From JANQSP01 sp965237565 (GTDB lineage: Bacteria > Bdellovibrionota > Bdellovibrionia > Bdellovibrionales > UBA1609): 64,000 nt of DNA. The DNA lies in NCBI GenBank assembly GCA_965237565.1, contig OZ250145.1, forward strand, positions 186,001 to 250,000, given 5' to 3'. Numbering within the stretch: position 1 is the first letter of the stretch; the number at the start of each line of letters is the position of its first letter. Under the pieces are notes generated by a model. It was given only the letters and a program-made list of their open reading frames with translations. It had not been told where the DNA came from and made no database searches. Shown in pieces: positions 1 through 8,167 of this stretch. The translations under genes were made by a program, and so were the position numbers.

Positions 1-675
1 CGTCTAGATCAACCGCCTATTAATTTCCTAAAAGATGAGTTTGCAGTTCGAACTCACTCTCTGTTTGCACTATCCAAACAATGGAGACACGCTCTTTCAC
101 TCAGTCTTATCGGATTCATTTGCCTCACTGCTTATGCAGTCCTAAGAGAAGAACAAACCAAAAAATTGGAAAGCATTATCAATACCCAATTTAAGAAGCA
201 ATCCTTACAGGTAACAAAACTCAGTCCCAAAAAAATCAGCATTCAGAATGTTAAGAAGTTCATCAATAGAGGAAAAAAATTGGTGAGACAAAACGAACTC
301 ACAGAGGAACTCTCTAATTTGCCCTCTGCATTGGATCGTTTAAAGGCACTCAGTATAAAACTCAACAATGATAAAGCATGGGTTTTGGAAATCAACAATT
401 TGAATATTCACGGAGAAAAAATTGAAATTCAGGGCTATGTCTCCAATTTGTATATTAGGAATCTGGAAAAAAACCTTCTGAGCATGGCAAAAAAAGGAAG
501 CTTTAAAAAGTTACCTTTGCCGCAAAAAGTAACATTACAAAATATGAATCAGATGGATAAGGCGACACAAAAAGCAGAGGAACTAAGACTGTCTTCAGAT
601 ACCAAATCAGCAATAGTACCTGATGATGAAGAAATCGTTCCCTTTACTTACTCGTTCATACAAATTACAGGTTGA
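1..675 (+). CDS. gspL: Type II secretion protein GspL, C-terminal part (5' end outside window)
   Basis: The reading frame is open from base 1, so the gene starts upstream of the window. The visible 224 residues contain one hydrophobic segment at about residues 36-55, after a basic stretch, and then a charged region that would lie in the periplasm. This is the arrangement of GspL: cytoplasmic actin-like domain (missing here), one membrane helix, and a small ferredoxin-like periplasmic domain that pairs with GspM in the type II secretion inner-membrane platform. The call rests mainly on its position directly before GspM-like and GspN-like genes; similarity in the visible part is weak. A PilN-like protein is the main alternative. 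An internal TTG at 166 is not the start. Confidence 0.6.
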   Translation, partial: RLDQPPINFLKDEFAVRTHSLFALSKQWRHALSLSLIGFICLTAYAVLREEQTKKLESIINTQFKKQSLQVTKLSPKKISIQNVKKFINRGKKLVRQNELTEELSNLPSALDRLKALSIKLNNDKAWVLEINNLNIHGEKIEIQGYVSNLYIRNLEKNLLSMAKKGSFKKLPLPQKVTLQNMNQMDKATQKAEELRLSSDTKSAIVPDDEEIVPFTYSFIQITG

Positions 676-680
676 ACAAA

Positions 681-1478
681 ATGAATATAAACACCATAAA
701 AGATATTGTAACTTCTTTGTACAAAGACATTGTAGATAGAGTCTCGGATAGCGAATGGTACCACTCTCTAAGGAAAAAATATGAAATTCTTAGTTCCAAA
801 CAACGAAAAACACTCCACGCTTTTTTGTGGTTCACCCTGCTGACTACTGTGCTTTACTACCCTATTTCCCATTTATACGCTTCATGGACGAGCATGCATA
901 CTTTTACAACGAAAGAAAATCTGATTCGAGAGCTAGACCTCCTATCTTCTGCCAATCGCTCCATTGGAGTATCGAATTTGTCTAGCCAAAATTTACAAAA
1001 ATCCATCAAGAAAAGTCTCCTCGCCCTTAATTTTCCTGAAAAACAAATTGTCCGGATAGAAAAAACAGAGTCCGTAAATTTGACTAGGCCTTTGCCTTTT
1101 CCTGTGACCATTCACACCGTAGCTATAGAAATGAAAGATTTGAACCTGCAAGAAGTTACTCAGTACGGATACCAGTTGGAAAGGCTTTCTGATAATCTCA
1201 AAATACTGGATATTTATATTAAAGAGAATCCAAAAAAAACGAATTATTTCAACACAACTTATAAATTGAGTCTGTTTTCCTTGTCGAAAAAGTCGAAACC
1301 AACTCAGTTGGAATCTGTCAGAAAACCAGAACCGCCTATCATAAGTAAAGAATCTATATCGCCTTTCTCTCCCCCAAATGCATCAGAGAAAATGCAAGAC
1401 ATTGACCCAGTAGATTTGGTCCCAATTCCCCATTTAACACTCCCATCCAAAATACAAACAGATAAAAAAGAACAATGA
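681..1478 (+). CDS. gspM: Type II secretion protein GspM-like
   Basis: This 265-residue protein has a basic cytoplasmic N-terminus, one membrane helix at about residues 45-66, a helical and then alpha/beta periplasmic part, and a proline-rich tail from about residue 205. The topology matches GspM, which binds GspL in the secretion platform. An in-frame TTG lies at 672, but the ATG at 681 has AGGT 8 bases upstream and is preferred. It follows gspL after 5 bases and overlaps gspN by 4 bases (ATGA), so the three genes are translationally coupled. The proline-rich tail is longer than in ordinary GspM. Confidence 0.62.
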   Translation: MNINTIKDIVTSLYKDIVDRVSDSEWYHSLRKKYEILSSKQRKTLHAFLWFTLLTTVLYYPISHLYASWTSMHTFTTKENLIRELDLLSSANRSIGVSNLSSQNLQKSIKKSLLALNFPEKQIVRIEKTESVNLTRPLPFPVTIHTVAIEMKDLNLQEVTQYGYQLERLSDNLKILDIYIKENPKKTNYFNTTYKLSLFSLSKKSKPTQLESVRKPEPPIISKESISPFSPPNASEKMQDIDPVDLVPIPHLTLPSKIQTDKKEQ

Positions 1479-2506
1479 CTCAAATAAAAAAATATCTTCT
1501 ATATATCTGGGAACAACAAAAAAAATACAAAAAAAGATGGTTTGGTTTTTTTCTTCTGTTGTTTGGTTTTTTTCTTGTGCGCTTTCCTGTTGAAGAAGCT
1601 ATCTCTCGCTTGGTTAATCAGTTCAATCAAGAGTCTCCAGTGAGTTTTCAATTGAATTATGAAAATCTTCGGTTGAGTTTTTTTAACCCCGCCTTGGTAT
1701 TCAACGAAGCTCAGATTTTGATCAGTCATACGCAAAAAAAATTAAAATTGAAGCAACTCAGAGTGTATCCTTCCTATCCAGCCCTCTTGATGCTAAAGCC
1801 CGGAATTCGAATCCTATTCAAGTGGCCAGACTCCACGATGTGGCTAACATTCAGAAAAAAGACTTTAAAAAAAGATCAAGTTGGATGGTTTATTTCAATG
1901 GAGGCTAGCCATTTTTCTTTAGCTCACCTACAAGCTTTCTCTCCGCTTCTATCTAAAATATCTGGATACTTCGACATAAACATAGAGCTTGTATTGGATC
2001 CCAGTTTCAAGCAACAGCCAGACGGCTCTTGGCAAATACATGGAGTAAACATTGAAAGTCAGGCACTTTCTTACACGTTTCCCGGAACTACTGGAACGAT
2101 CAGCCTTCCCTCCTTTGGTTGGGGAAAAGTCCATTCTGAGGGAAAAGTGAAAGAGGGTGAATTTCTCATTTCAGACATATCCATTGGAGAGAAAGAAGAC
2201 CCTTTTCAAATAATGGCCAGAGGTGTCTTATCCCTTTTTTTCGTAAAACAAACTTTTAACAAAAGTTCTGTAGCCCAAAGAAAAAGCTACGATATCAGTC
2301 TAGACATTCTGACAAGCGAGGAATTGAAACCGAAACTTTACTTTTTGGATTTATTTTTTTCTTCTGTTGAAAGCGAAACAGCCTTCGGTTCACGTCATTT
2401 AGGACGTATAAGGGGAAACCGAGCGAATCCCTTTGATCTCTCTAGCATTGCAAAGCTCCCCTCCTTAGAAGAAATTCAAAATCCAGAAGATAGTGAAGAG
2501 CTATAA
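1475..2506 (+). CDS. gspN: Type II secretion protein GspN-like
   Basis: The product has 343 residues with one N-terminal membrane helix at about residues 22-36. A long beta-rich periplasmic region follows. This is the layout of GspN proteins found beside GspM in type II secretion operons, which belong to the AsmA-like class of inner-membrane-anchored periplasmic proteins. The start ATG overlaps the gspM stop. The last codons fall inside a degenerate 38-bp tandem repeat that continues past the stop. The family call is by topology and neighbours; no catalytic motif is expected. Confidence 0.6.
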   Translation: MTQIKKYLLYIWEQQKKYKKRWFGFFLLLFGFFLVRFPVEEAISRLVNQFNQESPVSFQLNYENLRLSFFNPALVFNEAQILISHTQKKLKLKQLRVYPSYPALLMLKPGIRILFKWPDSTMWLTFRKKTLKKDQVGWFISMEASHFSLAHLQAFSPLLSKISGYFDINIELVLDPSFKQQPDGSWQIHGVNIESQALSYTFPGTTGTISLPSFGWGKVHSEGKVKEGEFLISDISIGEKEDPFQIMARGVLSLFFVKQTFNKSSVAQRKSYDISLDILTSEELKPKLYFLDLFFSSVESETAFGSRHLGRIRGNRANPFDLSSIAKLPSLEEIQNPEDSEEL

Positions 2507-2612
2507 CTGTATTTAAAAAACTAGAAGGCAGTAGCAAGCTGTAGTTTTGTTCAAAAAACAAGGGCCGGTGGCAAACTATGGTTTTGTTTGAAAAAACAGA
2601 AGATAGTGAAGG
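2485..2612. repeat. Degenerate 38-bp tandem repeat after gspN
   Basis: Units begin at 2485, 2523, 2561 and 2598 (the last partial), spaced 38, 38 and 37 bases. Shared features of each unit are a start like AGAAGATAGT or AGAAGGCAGT, then an AAGCTGTAG-like core, TTTTG, and a run of A ending in ACA or ACT. The first unit contains the gspN stop codon. The units have drifted, so this is an old duplication. No open frame is conserved through the units. Confidence 0.7.
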
Positions 2613-2685
2613 CTGATATGAAAATTTCCATTTTAACACGAAGCAGTAATTTCCCTCTTTTTGGCAAGTAAGTTTTCACAATTTG

Positions 2686-2694
2686 TGTTATAGA
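2686..2694 (+). promoter_or_regulatory. Extended -10 promoter element for ssb
   Basis: TGT followed by TATAGA at 2689-2694 forms an extended -10 element 32 bases before the ssb ATG. No good -35 hexamer lies at 17 bases, as is common for extended -10 promoters. The same TGT-TATA form occurs before sucA and tRNA-Arg. Confidence 0.4.
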
Positions 2695-2726
2695 AAAGCC
2701 CGCAAATGTAAGAAAGAGAGGACGCT

Positions 2727-3182
2727 ATGTATGGAATAAATAAGGTTATACTAGTAGGCAACTTGGGATCAGACCCCGAAATAAGAAAAACAGCCAATCA
2801 ACAGACCGTGACGCAGTTCAGTCTTGCGACCAGTGAGAGCTGGATCAATAGAGAGGGAGAACGTCAGGAAAAAACAGAATGGCACCGTGTAGTTATATGG
2901 GGAAAACTTGCAGAAACTTGTGCAAAACATCTAAATAAGGGTCGACAGGTCTTCATTGAAGGTCGCTTGCAAACCCGTTCATGGGAAACCGAACAAGGAC
3001 AGAAGCGTTTCACGACGGAAGTGGTGGCTTCACAAGTAGTCTTTCTAGGGAAAGCCTCTCAGCAAAGTACGCAAAAAGAAGTAGATCACTCCAGCAGTAC
3101 AAAAACAGATACGCAATCCTCTTCCTATCAGATGAAAACGGAGCCAGAATTTAAAGAAAAAGAAGATGAACTACCCTTCTAG
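2727..3182 (+). CDS. ssb: Single-stranded DNA-binding protein SSB
   Basis: This 151-residue protein starts with the SSB signature (INKVILVGNLGSDPE) and keeps the OB-fold core with TEWHRVVIWGKLAE and the FIEGRLQTRSWE segment. A polar, low-complexity linker rich in Ser, Thr, Gln and Lys follows, and then the acidic tip EDELPF, which recruits replication and repair partners. SSB coats single-stranded DNA as a tetramer in replication, recombination and repair. Purine-rich GAGAGG lies 5 bases before the ATG. The gene stands alone on the plus strand and meets the next gene tail to tail, with the two stop codons directly adjacent in a CTAGCTAG palindrome. Confidence 0.97.
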   Translation: MYGINKVILVGNLGSDPEIRKTANQQTVTQFSLATSESWINREGERQEKTEWHRVVIWGKLAETCAKHLNKGRQVFIEGRLQTRSWETEQGQKRFTTEVVASQVVFLGKASQQSTQKEVDHSSSTKTDTQSSSYQMKTEPEFKEKEDELPF

Positions 3183-4085
3183 CTAGAAGGGGAAGCCCAC
3201 TCCTGCTTTTAGAGTGATATAGATGGGTTTGAATTCCTTTGATCCCTGCTTCAAGCTGTAAAGGGAGACCAAAATTGGGTTGACTATAGCGAACTCCATT
3301 TGGATTGGAATATAGATTTGCCGAAGTCGAATGTCTGTTCCATAAGACAGCTTCAAAGAGCCGTGAAAGCTTTTGAAGCTTTTTTCATCTAGACCCAAGT
3401 CGTATTTTTTGTCTGCAATGGGCCACATCATAGCTCCCCCCCCTCCAATCCACAGGTTAAGAGTTTTGTTCTGAAGAAGCACCCACCGCAAGCTCAAATC
3501 CAAACTGGGATAATGAATACGTAGGTGACAATTCGTAATTCCTTGTCCGCAACTCGTTCCATTAGCTATCAGAATCTGGTATCCCAGATCCAAACGAACA
3601 GCTAGGTAATTAGTGAAGAAGAAATCCAGAAATCCAGAAATTTTCCCACCCCAGCCGGAAATGCTCTTACTCTCCGAAAGCCTAAGCAAATTAAAGTGTG
3701 GCCCCCCTAGAAAACCAATTCCATTATAATAAGGGTTGGTGGTGACAGATCGAGTTGTGGATGCATTTTCAGAAATATATTCTTCTGTAACCGAAGATTC
3801 TTGCTGTGTTTCAGAAGAGCCAGAAGGTTCTAAGATCCAATTCAAGCCCATCCTGCCTTTAAGCAAAATACCAATGGCCCTTCCTCCTTTGACTTTCTGG
3901 ATTCTCAGAATACCAAGGACTTTCCCATACAAATTAATCGCATCAAATTTATCTTCCACTTCTGCTTCTGCACCTTCTAAGTCAATGAGTGCTTTTTTCC
4001 CTTTGAGCTTTAGGATCACAGCCGAGTGAGAGAAAGATGAGAATAAGAAACTGGAAGCAAGGATAACAAGCATCGCTTTTTTCAT
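3183..4085 (-). CDS. Exported protein with C-terminal beta-barrel-like region
   Basis: The 300-residue product begins with a clear Sec signal peptide (residues 1-22, hydrophobic core then SHSA). About 65 residues follow that look like a small beta domain with LKLKGKKALIDLEG and VLGILRIQKVKGGRA. Next come a Ser/Thr/Glu-rich linker and a C-terminal half of alternating hydrophobic strands ending in Phe, as in outer-membrane barrels. It is likely an outer-membrane protein of unknown function. GAGG 7 bases upstream supports the ATG at 4085. A G8 homopolymer (C8 on the plus strand, 3436-3443) lies within the coding sequence over Gly-Gly-Gly-Gly-Ala; slippage there would shift the frame. Confidence 0.7.
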   Translation of the reverse strand: MKKAMLVILASSFLFSSFSHSAVILKLKGKKALIDLEGAEAEVEDKFDAINLYGKVLGILRIQKVKGGRAIGILLKGRMGLNWILEPSGSSETQQESSVTEEYISENASTTRSVTTNPYYNGIGFLGGPHFNLLRLSESKSISGWGGKISGFLDFFFTNYLAVRLDLGYQILIANGTSCGQGITNCHLRIHYPSLDLSLRWVLLQNKTLNLWIGGGGAMMWPIADKKYDLGLDEKSFKSFHGSLKLSYGTDIRLRQIYIPIQMEFAIVNPILVSLYSLKQGSKEFKPIYITLKAGVGFPF

Positions 4086-4217
4086 AAGTAAGCCTCATCC
4101 AAATTCTAAGATATATTCTCCATTTCACTATATTTTATCGAACAAGGGCAAGATTTTTCATATATAGCTTTTATTTTGCAGACCTTTTACTGTATTCTCG
4201 GTCACACAAAAATGAAA

Positions 4218-5594
4218 ATGTCGAAAGTGAAAACAAGATTTGTTTGCAAGGAATGCGGAGCCCCTAGCCTCAAGTGGCAAGGGCAATGCCCCCAATGCAC
4301 AAAATGGAATACTATGATCGAAGAACTGATCACCCCCAGATCTAGATCTCCTTTGCCTGCTTTCCAAAAAACACAGAGGAAAAATCAACAACCTACTTTG
4401 TTGGACTATCATCAAGTTGAAAAAAATTCTGGAATCCGAATTTCCACTGGCATAGAAGAATTTAATCGCGTGCTGGGAGGAGGTTTGGTCTCAGGTTCTT
4501 ACATTTTGTTGGGAGGTGCCCCAGGCATCGGAAAAAGCACTCTCCTCCTGCAAATAGCTGAAGGTCTATCCCTTCAGAAGCTAAAAATCTTTTATATCTC
4601 TGCTGAAGAAAGTGTACAACAAACTTGCTTAAGAGCTGAACGACTTTCAATCAAAAACAACAAACAAATTTTTTTACTCAATGAAACTTCTCTTGAAAAA
4701 ATTTTTCATCATGTAGAAAATATCAAACCCGACATTCTTATTATTGATTCGATACAAACTGTTCAAATGACCGACCTACCCTCCCCTCCTGGGACAGTTT
4801 CTCAAGTGTGTGAGTGTTCCAGACAGCTAATGAATTTTGCCAAGAGTACGCAGACTGCCGTGTTCATCATTGGCCATATAACCAAGGAAGGACAGTTGGC
4901 TGGACCTCGTCTTTTGGAACATATGGTTGATACGGTTTTGTCATTCGATGGAGATCCTCATCACCAATTTCGTCTGCTAAGAGCTTTGAAAAATCGCTTT
5001 GGTGCAACAAATGAAATTGGAGTCTTTCAAATGCTATCAACGGGTCTGAAGGAAGTATCCAACCCATCCGAATTCTTATTAGAGGATAGAGGAAATGAAT
5101 TGATTGGATCCGTTATATTCACGACCATGGAAGGATCGCGCCCTCTCCTGTGTGAAATACAAGCTTTGGTTCTACCTAGTTATTTACCTATGCCCAGACG
5201 AACAAGTATCGGACTGGACATTAACCGTTTGCATATGATTGTCGCCGTGCTGGATCGTTATTTGGATACCAAACTTTCACAATGCGATATTTTTCTCAAT
5301 CTTGTTGGCGGGTTGAAAATTTCAGAACCTGGGGCGGATGTAGCCATTGCGAAAGCTTTGATATCGGCAAAAAAACACCAAACCATTCACCAGCTCAGTT
5401 GTTTTTTCGGAGAGATTGGCCTAACTGGTGAAGTGAGAGCTTGTACTTTCTCCGAAGAAAGAATTAGAGAGGCAAAAAAATTAGGCTTCAAAAATATCCA
5501 GCTCCCTGAAGGTAACAAAAAACACATAAACAAAAACTTATTACAAGGCGATGTAAAATTAAAATGGATTCGCTCCATAAAAGACCTAGCCTAA
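4218..5594 (+). CDS. radA: DNA repair protein RadA
   Basis: RadA is a RecA-like ATPase that acts as a branch-migration helicase in recombination. The 458-residue product has the N-terminal C4 zinc finger (C10, C13, C24, C27), Walker A GGAPGIGKST at 99-108, the RadA-specific KNRFG motif at 258-262, and a C-terminal Lon-protease-like domain (LVGGLKISEPGADVA segment). Length matches the family. The frame is open back to a TTG at 4176, but RadA proteins start just before the zinc finger, so the ATG at 4218 (or 4212) is preferred. The 3' end overlaps the convergent prepilin-like gene by 4 bases. Confidence 0.95.
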   Translation: MSKVKTRFVCKECGAPSLKWQGQCPQCTKWNTMIEELITPRSRSPLPAFQKTQRKNQQPTLLDYHQVEKNSGIRISTGIEEFNRVLGGGLVSGSYILLGGAPGIGKSTLLLQIAEGLSLQKLKIFYISAEESVQQTCLRAERLSIKNNKQIFLLNETSLEKIFHHVENIKPDILIIDSIQTVQMTDLPSPPGTVSQVCECSRQLMNFAKSTQTAVFIIGHITKEGQLAGPRLLEHMVDTVLSFDGDPHHQFRLLRALKNRFGATNEIGVFQMLSTGLKEVSNPSEFLLEDRGNELIGSVIFTTMEGSRPLLCEIQALVLPSYLPMPRRTSIGLDINRLHMIVAVLDRYLDTKLSQCDIFLNLVGGLKISEPGADVAIAKALISAKKHQTIHQLSCFFGEIGLTGEVRACTFSEERIREAKKLGFKNIQLPEGNKKHINKNLLQGDVKLKWIRSIKDLA

Positions 5595-5812
5595 ATATCC
5601 TCTCCAATTACTTTTAAAATATCCATCCACTTTCGAACAAGCCAACCAGACTCTTCTGGAGAAGAACCTATCTGAACGATTTCCTTAATGAGAAAAGCCA
5701 ATGCAACACAAGCAACTAGGAGAAGGGCGTACTCAAGGATAACGACTCCTTTCTGAGTTTTGAAAACACTCTTTTTTGGAACCAACTTTTGAATGAAAAA
5801 AAGTAATTTCAT
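5591..5812 (-). CDS. Small type IV prepilin-like / Flp-like protein
   Basis: This 73-residue protein has a short basic leader ending in G22, followed by V23 and a hydrophobic helix with Glu at position +5 (VVILEYALLL). That is the class III (prepilin peptidase) signal pattern, closest in feel to Flp/TadE-type pilins, where G-x-x-x-x-EYAL is typical. The body after the helix is only about 30 residues, so it could be a minor or pseudo-pilin. No tad or pil genes adjoin it. It lies between radA (convergent) and rpe (26 bases downstream of rpe, same strand). Confidence 0.55.
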   Translation of the reverse strand: MKLLFFIQKLVPKKSVFKTQKGVVILEYALLLVACVALAFLIKEIVQIGSSPEESGWLVRKWMDILKVIGEDI

Positions 5813-5837
5813 TTCCCATTAGCCTCTTTCATCTGCC

Positions 5838-6491
5838 TTAGCCTTCTTGGAGAATCTGAATAGCTCTTCGGTAGTTTGGATGCCGAAATATAAAATTTCC
5901 TGATACCAAAATATCTGCTTCTTTTAAATGAGACAATGTTTGTTCATTCACTCCTCCGTCTATCTCAATGAGTACATCCAATTTCCTTTTCAGCAATTCT
6001 AAGCGAAGAGGAGAAATTTTAGAAGCAGATTCCTTTAAAAAAGACTGGCCACTAAATCCAGGCTCCACAGTCATAATCAAAACCAGATCTACCCATTCTA
6101 AAAAAGGAAATAGAGATTGCACACTTGTTGAGGGCTTTAGCGTGATACCTGTTCGCACATTCATCTTATGAATTTGTTTCAAAACATCCTCTATATTCTT
6201 GGTAGACTCAATATGAATGGTCAGAGTGTCAGCTCCCGCCAGAGCAAAAGCGTCAATCATCTTTTCTGGTTGTTCCACCATCAGATGAACATCCAAGGGA
6301 AGAACACTAATCTTTTTTAGACTATGCATGATGGGAATCCCCATTGTTAAATTGGGAACGAAATGACCATCCATAACATCCACGTGGATCCAATCGGCCC
6401 CTGCTGCTTCTACGGCTCGTACTTCGTCCCCCAACCGAGAAAAATCAGCTGACAAAATACTTGCCGAAACTTTATGTTTTTTATTCGCCAA
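5838..6491 (-). CDS. rpe: Ribulose-phosphate 3-epimerase
   Basis: The enzyme interconverts D-ribulose 5-phosphate and D-xylulose 5-phosphate in the pentose phosphate pathway. The 217-residue TIM barrel shows the standard motifs: SADFSRLGDEV, the metal-binding HVDVMDGHFVPN, LDVHLMV, MTVEPGFSGQSF and IEIDGGVN. The start is TTG at 6491, with AGGA 7-8 bases upstream, inside the end of fmt; the 11-base overlap suggests translational coupling in a def-fmt-rpe operon. Confidence 0.96.
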   Translation of the reverse strand: MANKKHKVSASILSADFSRLGDEVRAVEAAGADWIHVDVMDGHFVPNLTMGIPIMHSLKKISVLPLDVHLMVEQPEKMIDAFALAGADTLTIHIESTKNIEDVLKQIHKMNVRTGITLKPSTSVQSLFPFLEWVDLVLIMTVEPGFSGQSFLKESASKISPLRLELLKRKLDVLIEIDGGVNEQTLSHLKEADILVSGNFIFRHPNYRRAIQILQEG

Positions 6492-7431
6492 AATAAGATC
6501 CTTTTTTCAAACCATAACCTCTCACATACTCTCCTGCTGAAAGAATACCTTTTGATTCCGGTTGCACTTGAACAATTTTAATCAACGAGTCCTGACAAGC
6601 TACTTGAAAAAAATCAGGTCCTATCTCCACTATCTCCGCAGGTGAATGAAAAGATGAAGATTGATGAGGTGAATATTCTGCCTTGTGAATTCTCAACCTT
6701 TTCTTCTTAAAAAAAGTGTAAGATTGGGGACCAAGAGCGAAGGCTCGGATCTGGTTAAATATTTGCAAGCCCGATTGGGACCATACAATGAGATTTTCTT
6801 TTTTATCAATCTTTCGAGCGTAGCTTGTCTGACTTTCATCTTGAGGAGTTGGAGACAATTCATTTTGCATATAGAGAATCAAATCATCCATCATCTCTGG
6901 AATGAGAGAAATCATTTTGTGTAACAAGAAAATAGCATCCATTTCATCTTCTATCTGAAAACGGCGGGAACCGATAATCGACCCAGCATCCAATTTTTCT
7001 TTCACCACTTGCAAACTCATTCCTGTTTCTTTGTCACCAGCCAGAAGAACTCTTTGAATCGGTGCCGCTCCTCTCCAACGAGGGAGTAGACTAGCATGAA
7101 AATTTAAGACTCTGTTGGGAAACAATTGCAAAAAATCAATGGGAAGTATTTTTCCATAAGAAAGCATGACGACCCAACGGGCTCCCAAACACCTAATGGT
7201 CTGAAGAAATTCTTTTGCTTTTAGAGAGAGAGGAGTAAAAACTGGCAAACCCAGTTCCTTCGCTCTCAGAGCTACGGGAGAGTCACATTTCGATAAACCT
7301 CTTCCTGGAGATCGAATCGCCTGTGTTACCACTCCTTTTATCTCAAAGGCTGAATGGGCAAGTAATGCATGGAAACATTCTAGTGAAATCAACTCCGTCC
7401 CCAAAAACAAAATAGGGAATACAGAACTCAC
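6481..7431 (-). CDS. fmt: Methionyl-tRNA formyltransferase
   Basis: Fmt transfers a formyl group from 10-formyl-tetrahydrofolate to initiator Met-tRNA. The 316-residue protein has the catalytic region NFHASLLPRWRGAAPIQ with the conserved Asn, His and following LDAGSII, plus a C-terminal OB-like tRNA-binding domain starting around residue 205. Length is normal. The start is GTG at 7431 overlapping the def stop (GTGA), so def and fmt are coupled. Together with def it makes the formylation/deformylation pair of protein initiation. Confidence 0.96.
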   Translation of the reverse strand: MSSVFPILFLGTELISLECFHALLAHSAFEIKGVVTQAIRSPGRGLSKCDSPVALRAKELGLPVFTPLSLKAKEFLQTIRCLGARWVVMLSYGKILPIDFLQLFPNRVLNFHASLLPRWRGAAPIQRVLLAGDKETGMSLQVVKEKLDAGSIIGSRRFQIEDEMDAIFLLHKMISLIPEMMDDLILYMQNELSPTPQDESQTSYARKIDKKENLIVWSQSGLQIFNQIRAFALGPQSYTFFKKKRLRIHKAEYSPHQSSSFHSPAEIVEIGPDFFQVACQDSLIKIVQVQPESKGILSAGEYVRGYGLKKGSYFGE

Positions 7432-8015
7432 GAAGGAGAGGGCCTATTGGCTGAATCCGGATAACCATATTTTTTGATCTGTGCCCTCAACATCTCTGCC
7501 TTCATAGGGCTTAGATGATCAATAAACAACCTTCCATTTAGGTGATCTATCTCGTGTTGAATACAGATAGACAAAAGGCCATCCGTTTTTATTTTACACA
7601 TTTGACCAGAGTGATCCAAGCCTTGCACTTCTATGATAGCAGACCTTTTCACATCCGCATAATAGGAAGGCAAACTTAAACAACCTTCCTTAAAAGTAAC
7701 GCTTCCCTCTCTTTTGAGTATCTCAGGGTTAAATAACACAACTGGCTGAACAACGGCCTTTTCTAATTCTCCTGTTTCGATTTCTCTTTTGTCATATCGC
7801 TCATTCCCATTTTTTTCACGAAAAGTGGTATCAGCCACAAACAGTTGAACAAAGCGATTGATTTGAATGGCCGATAAACCCAAGCCAAAATGGGCATGCA
7901 TGGTCTCGAACATATCATCAATCAAACGAGTTAAATCAGGAGTAATATCTTGGACTGGCTTACATTTATAACGCAAACGAGGGTCAGGAAACTTTAATAT
8001 ATCCAACACTGCCAT
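7428..8015 (-). CDS. def: Peptide deformylase
   Basis: Def removes the formyl group from new polypeptides. All three family motifs are present: GLGLSAIQ (44-51, with Ser where Ala is usual), EGCLS (110-114, metal Cys112) and HEIDH (154-158, two metal His and the catalytic Glu). At 195 residues it is slightly long, owing to a charged loop near residues 66-88. It is the first gene of def-fmt-rpe. Three bases before the ATG is a run of ten G residues in the mRNA, in the place of a normal Shine-Dalgarno. Confidence 0.96.
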   Translation of the reverse strand: MAVLDILKFPDPRLRYKCKPVQDITPDLTRLIDDMFETMHAHFGLGLSAIQINRFVQLFVADTTFREKNGNERYDKREIETGELEKAVVQPVVLFNPEILKREGSVTFKEGCLSLPSYYADVKRSAIIEVQGLDHSGQMCKIKTDGLLSICIQHEIDHLNGRLFIDHLSPMKAEMLRAQIKKYGYPDSANRPSPS

Positions 8016-8018
8016 CTA

Positions 8019-8028
8019 CCCCCCCCCC
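8019..8028 (-). promoter_or_regulatory. G10 homopolymer in the ribosome-binding position of def
   Basis: The plus strand has ten consecutive C residues (8019-8028), giving G10 in the def leader just 3 bases before the start codon, followed by TAG. The tract could serve as an anti-SD pairing site and is long enough for slipped-strand length change, which would alter spacing and translation of def and coupled genes. Confidence 0.45.
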
Positions 8029-8167
8029 TTGCCTCCAGCATTGTAACAAATGGGGAAGAGTGAAATCAAGAAGAAGAATCAGAAATTTTAGAGAATTTTT
8101 ATAAGATCATAACTGTGAACCCCTTTTCTCATTGACTACGCATAATAAAAACAGTTTATCTTATGTT

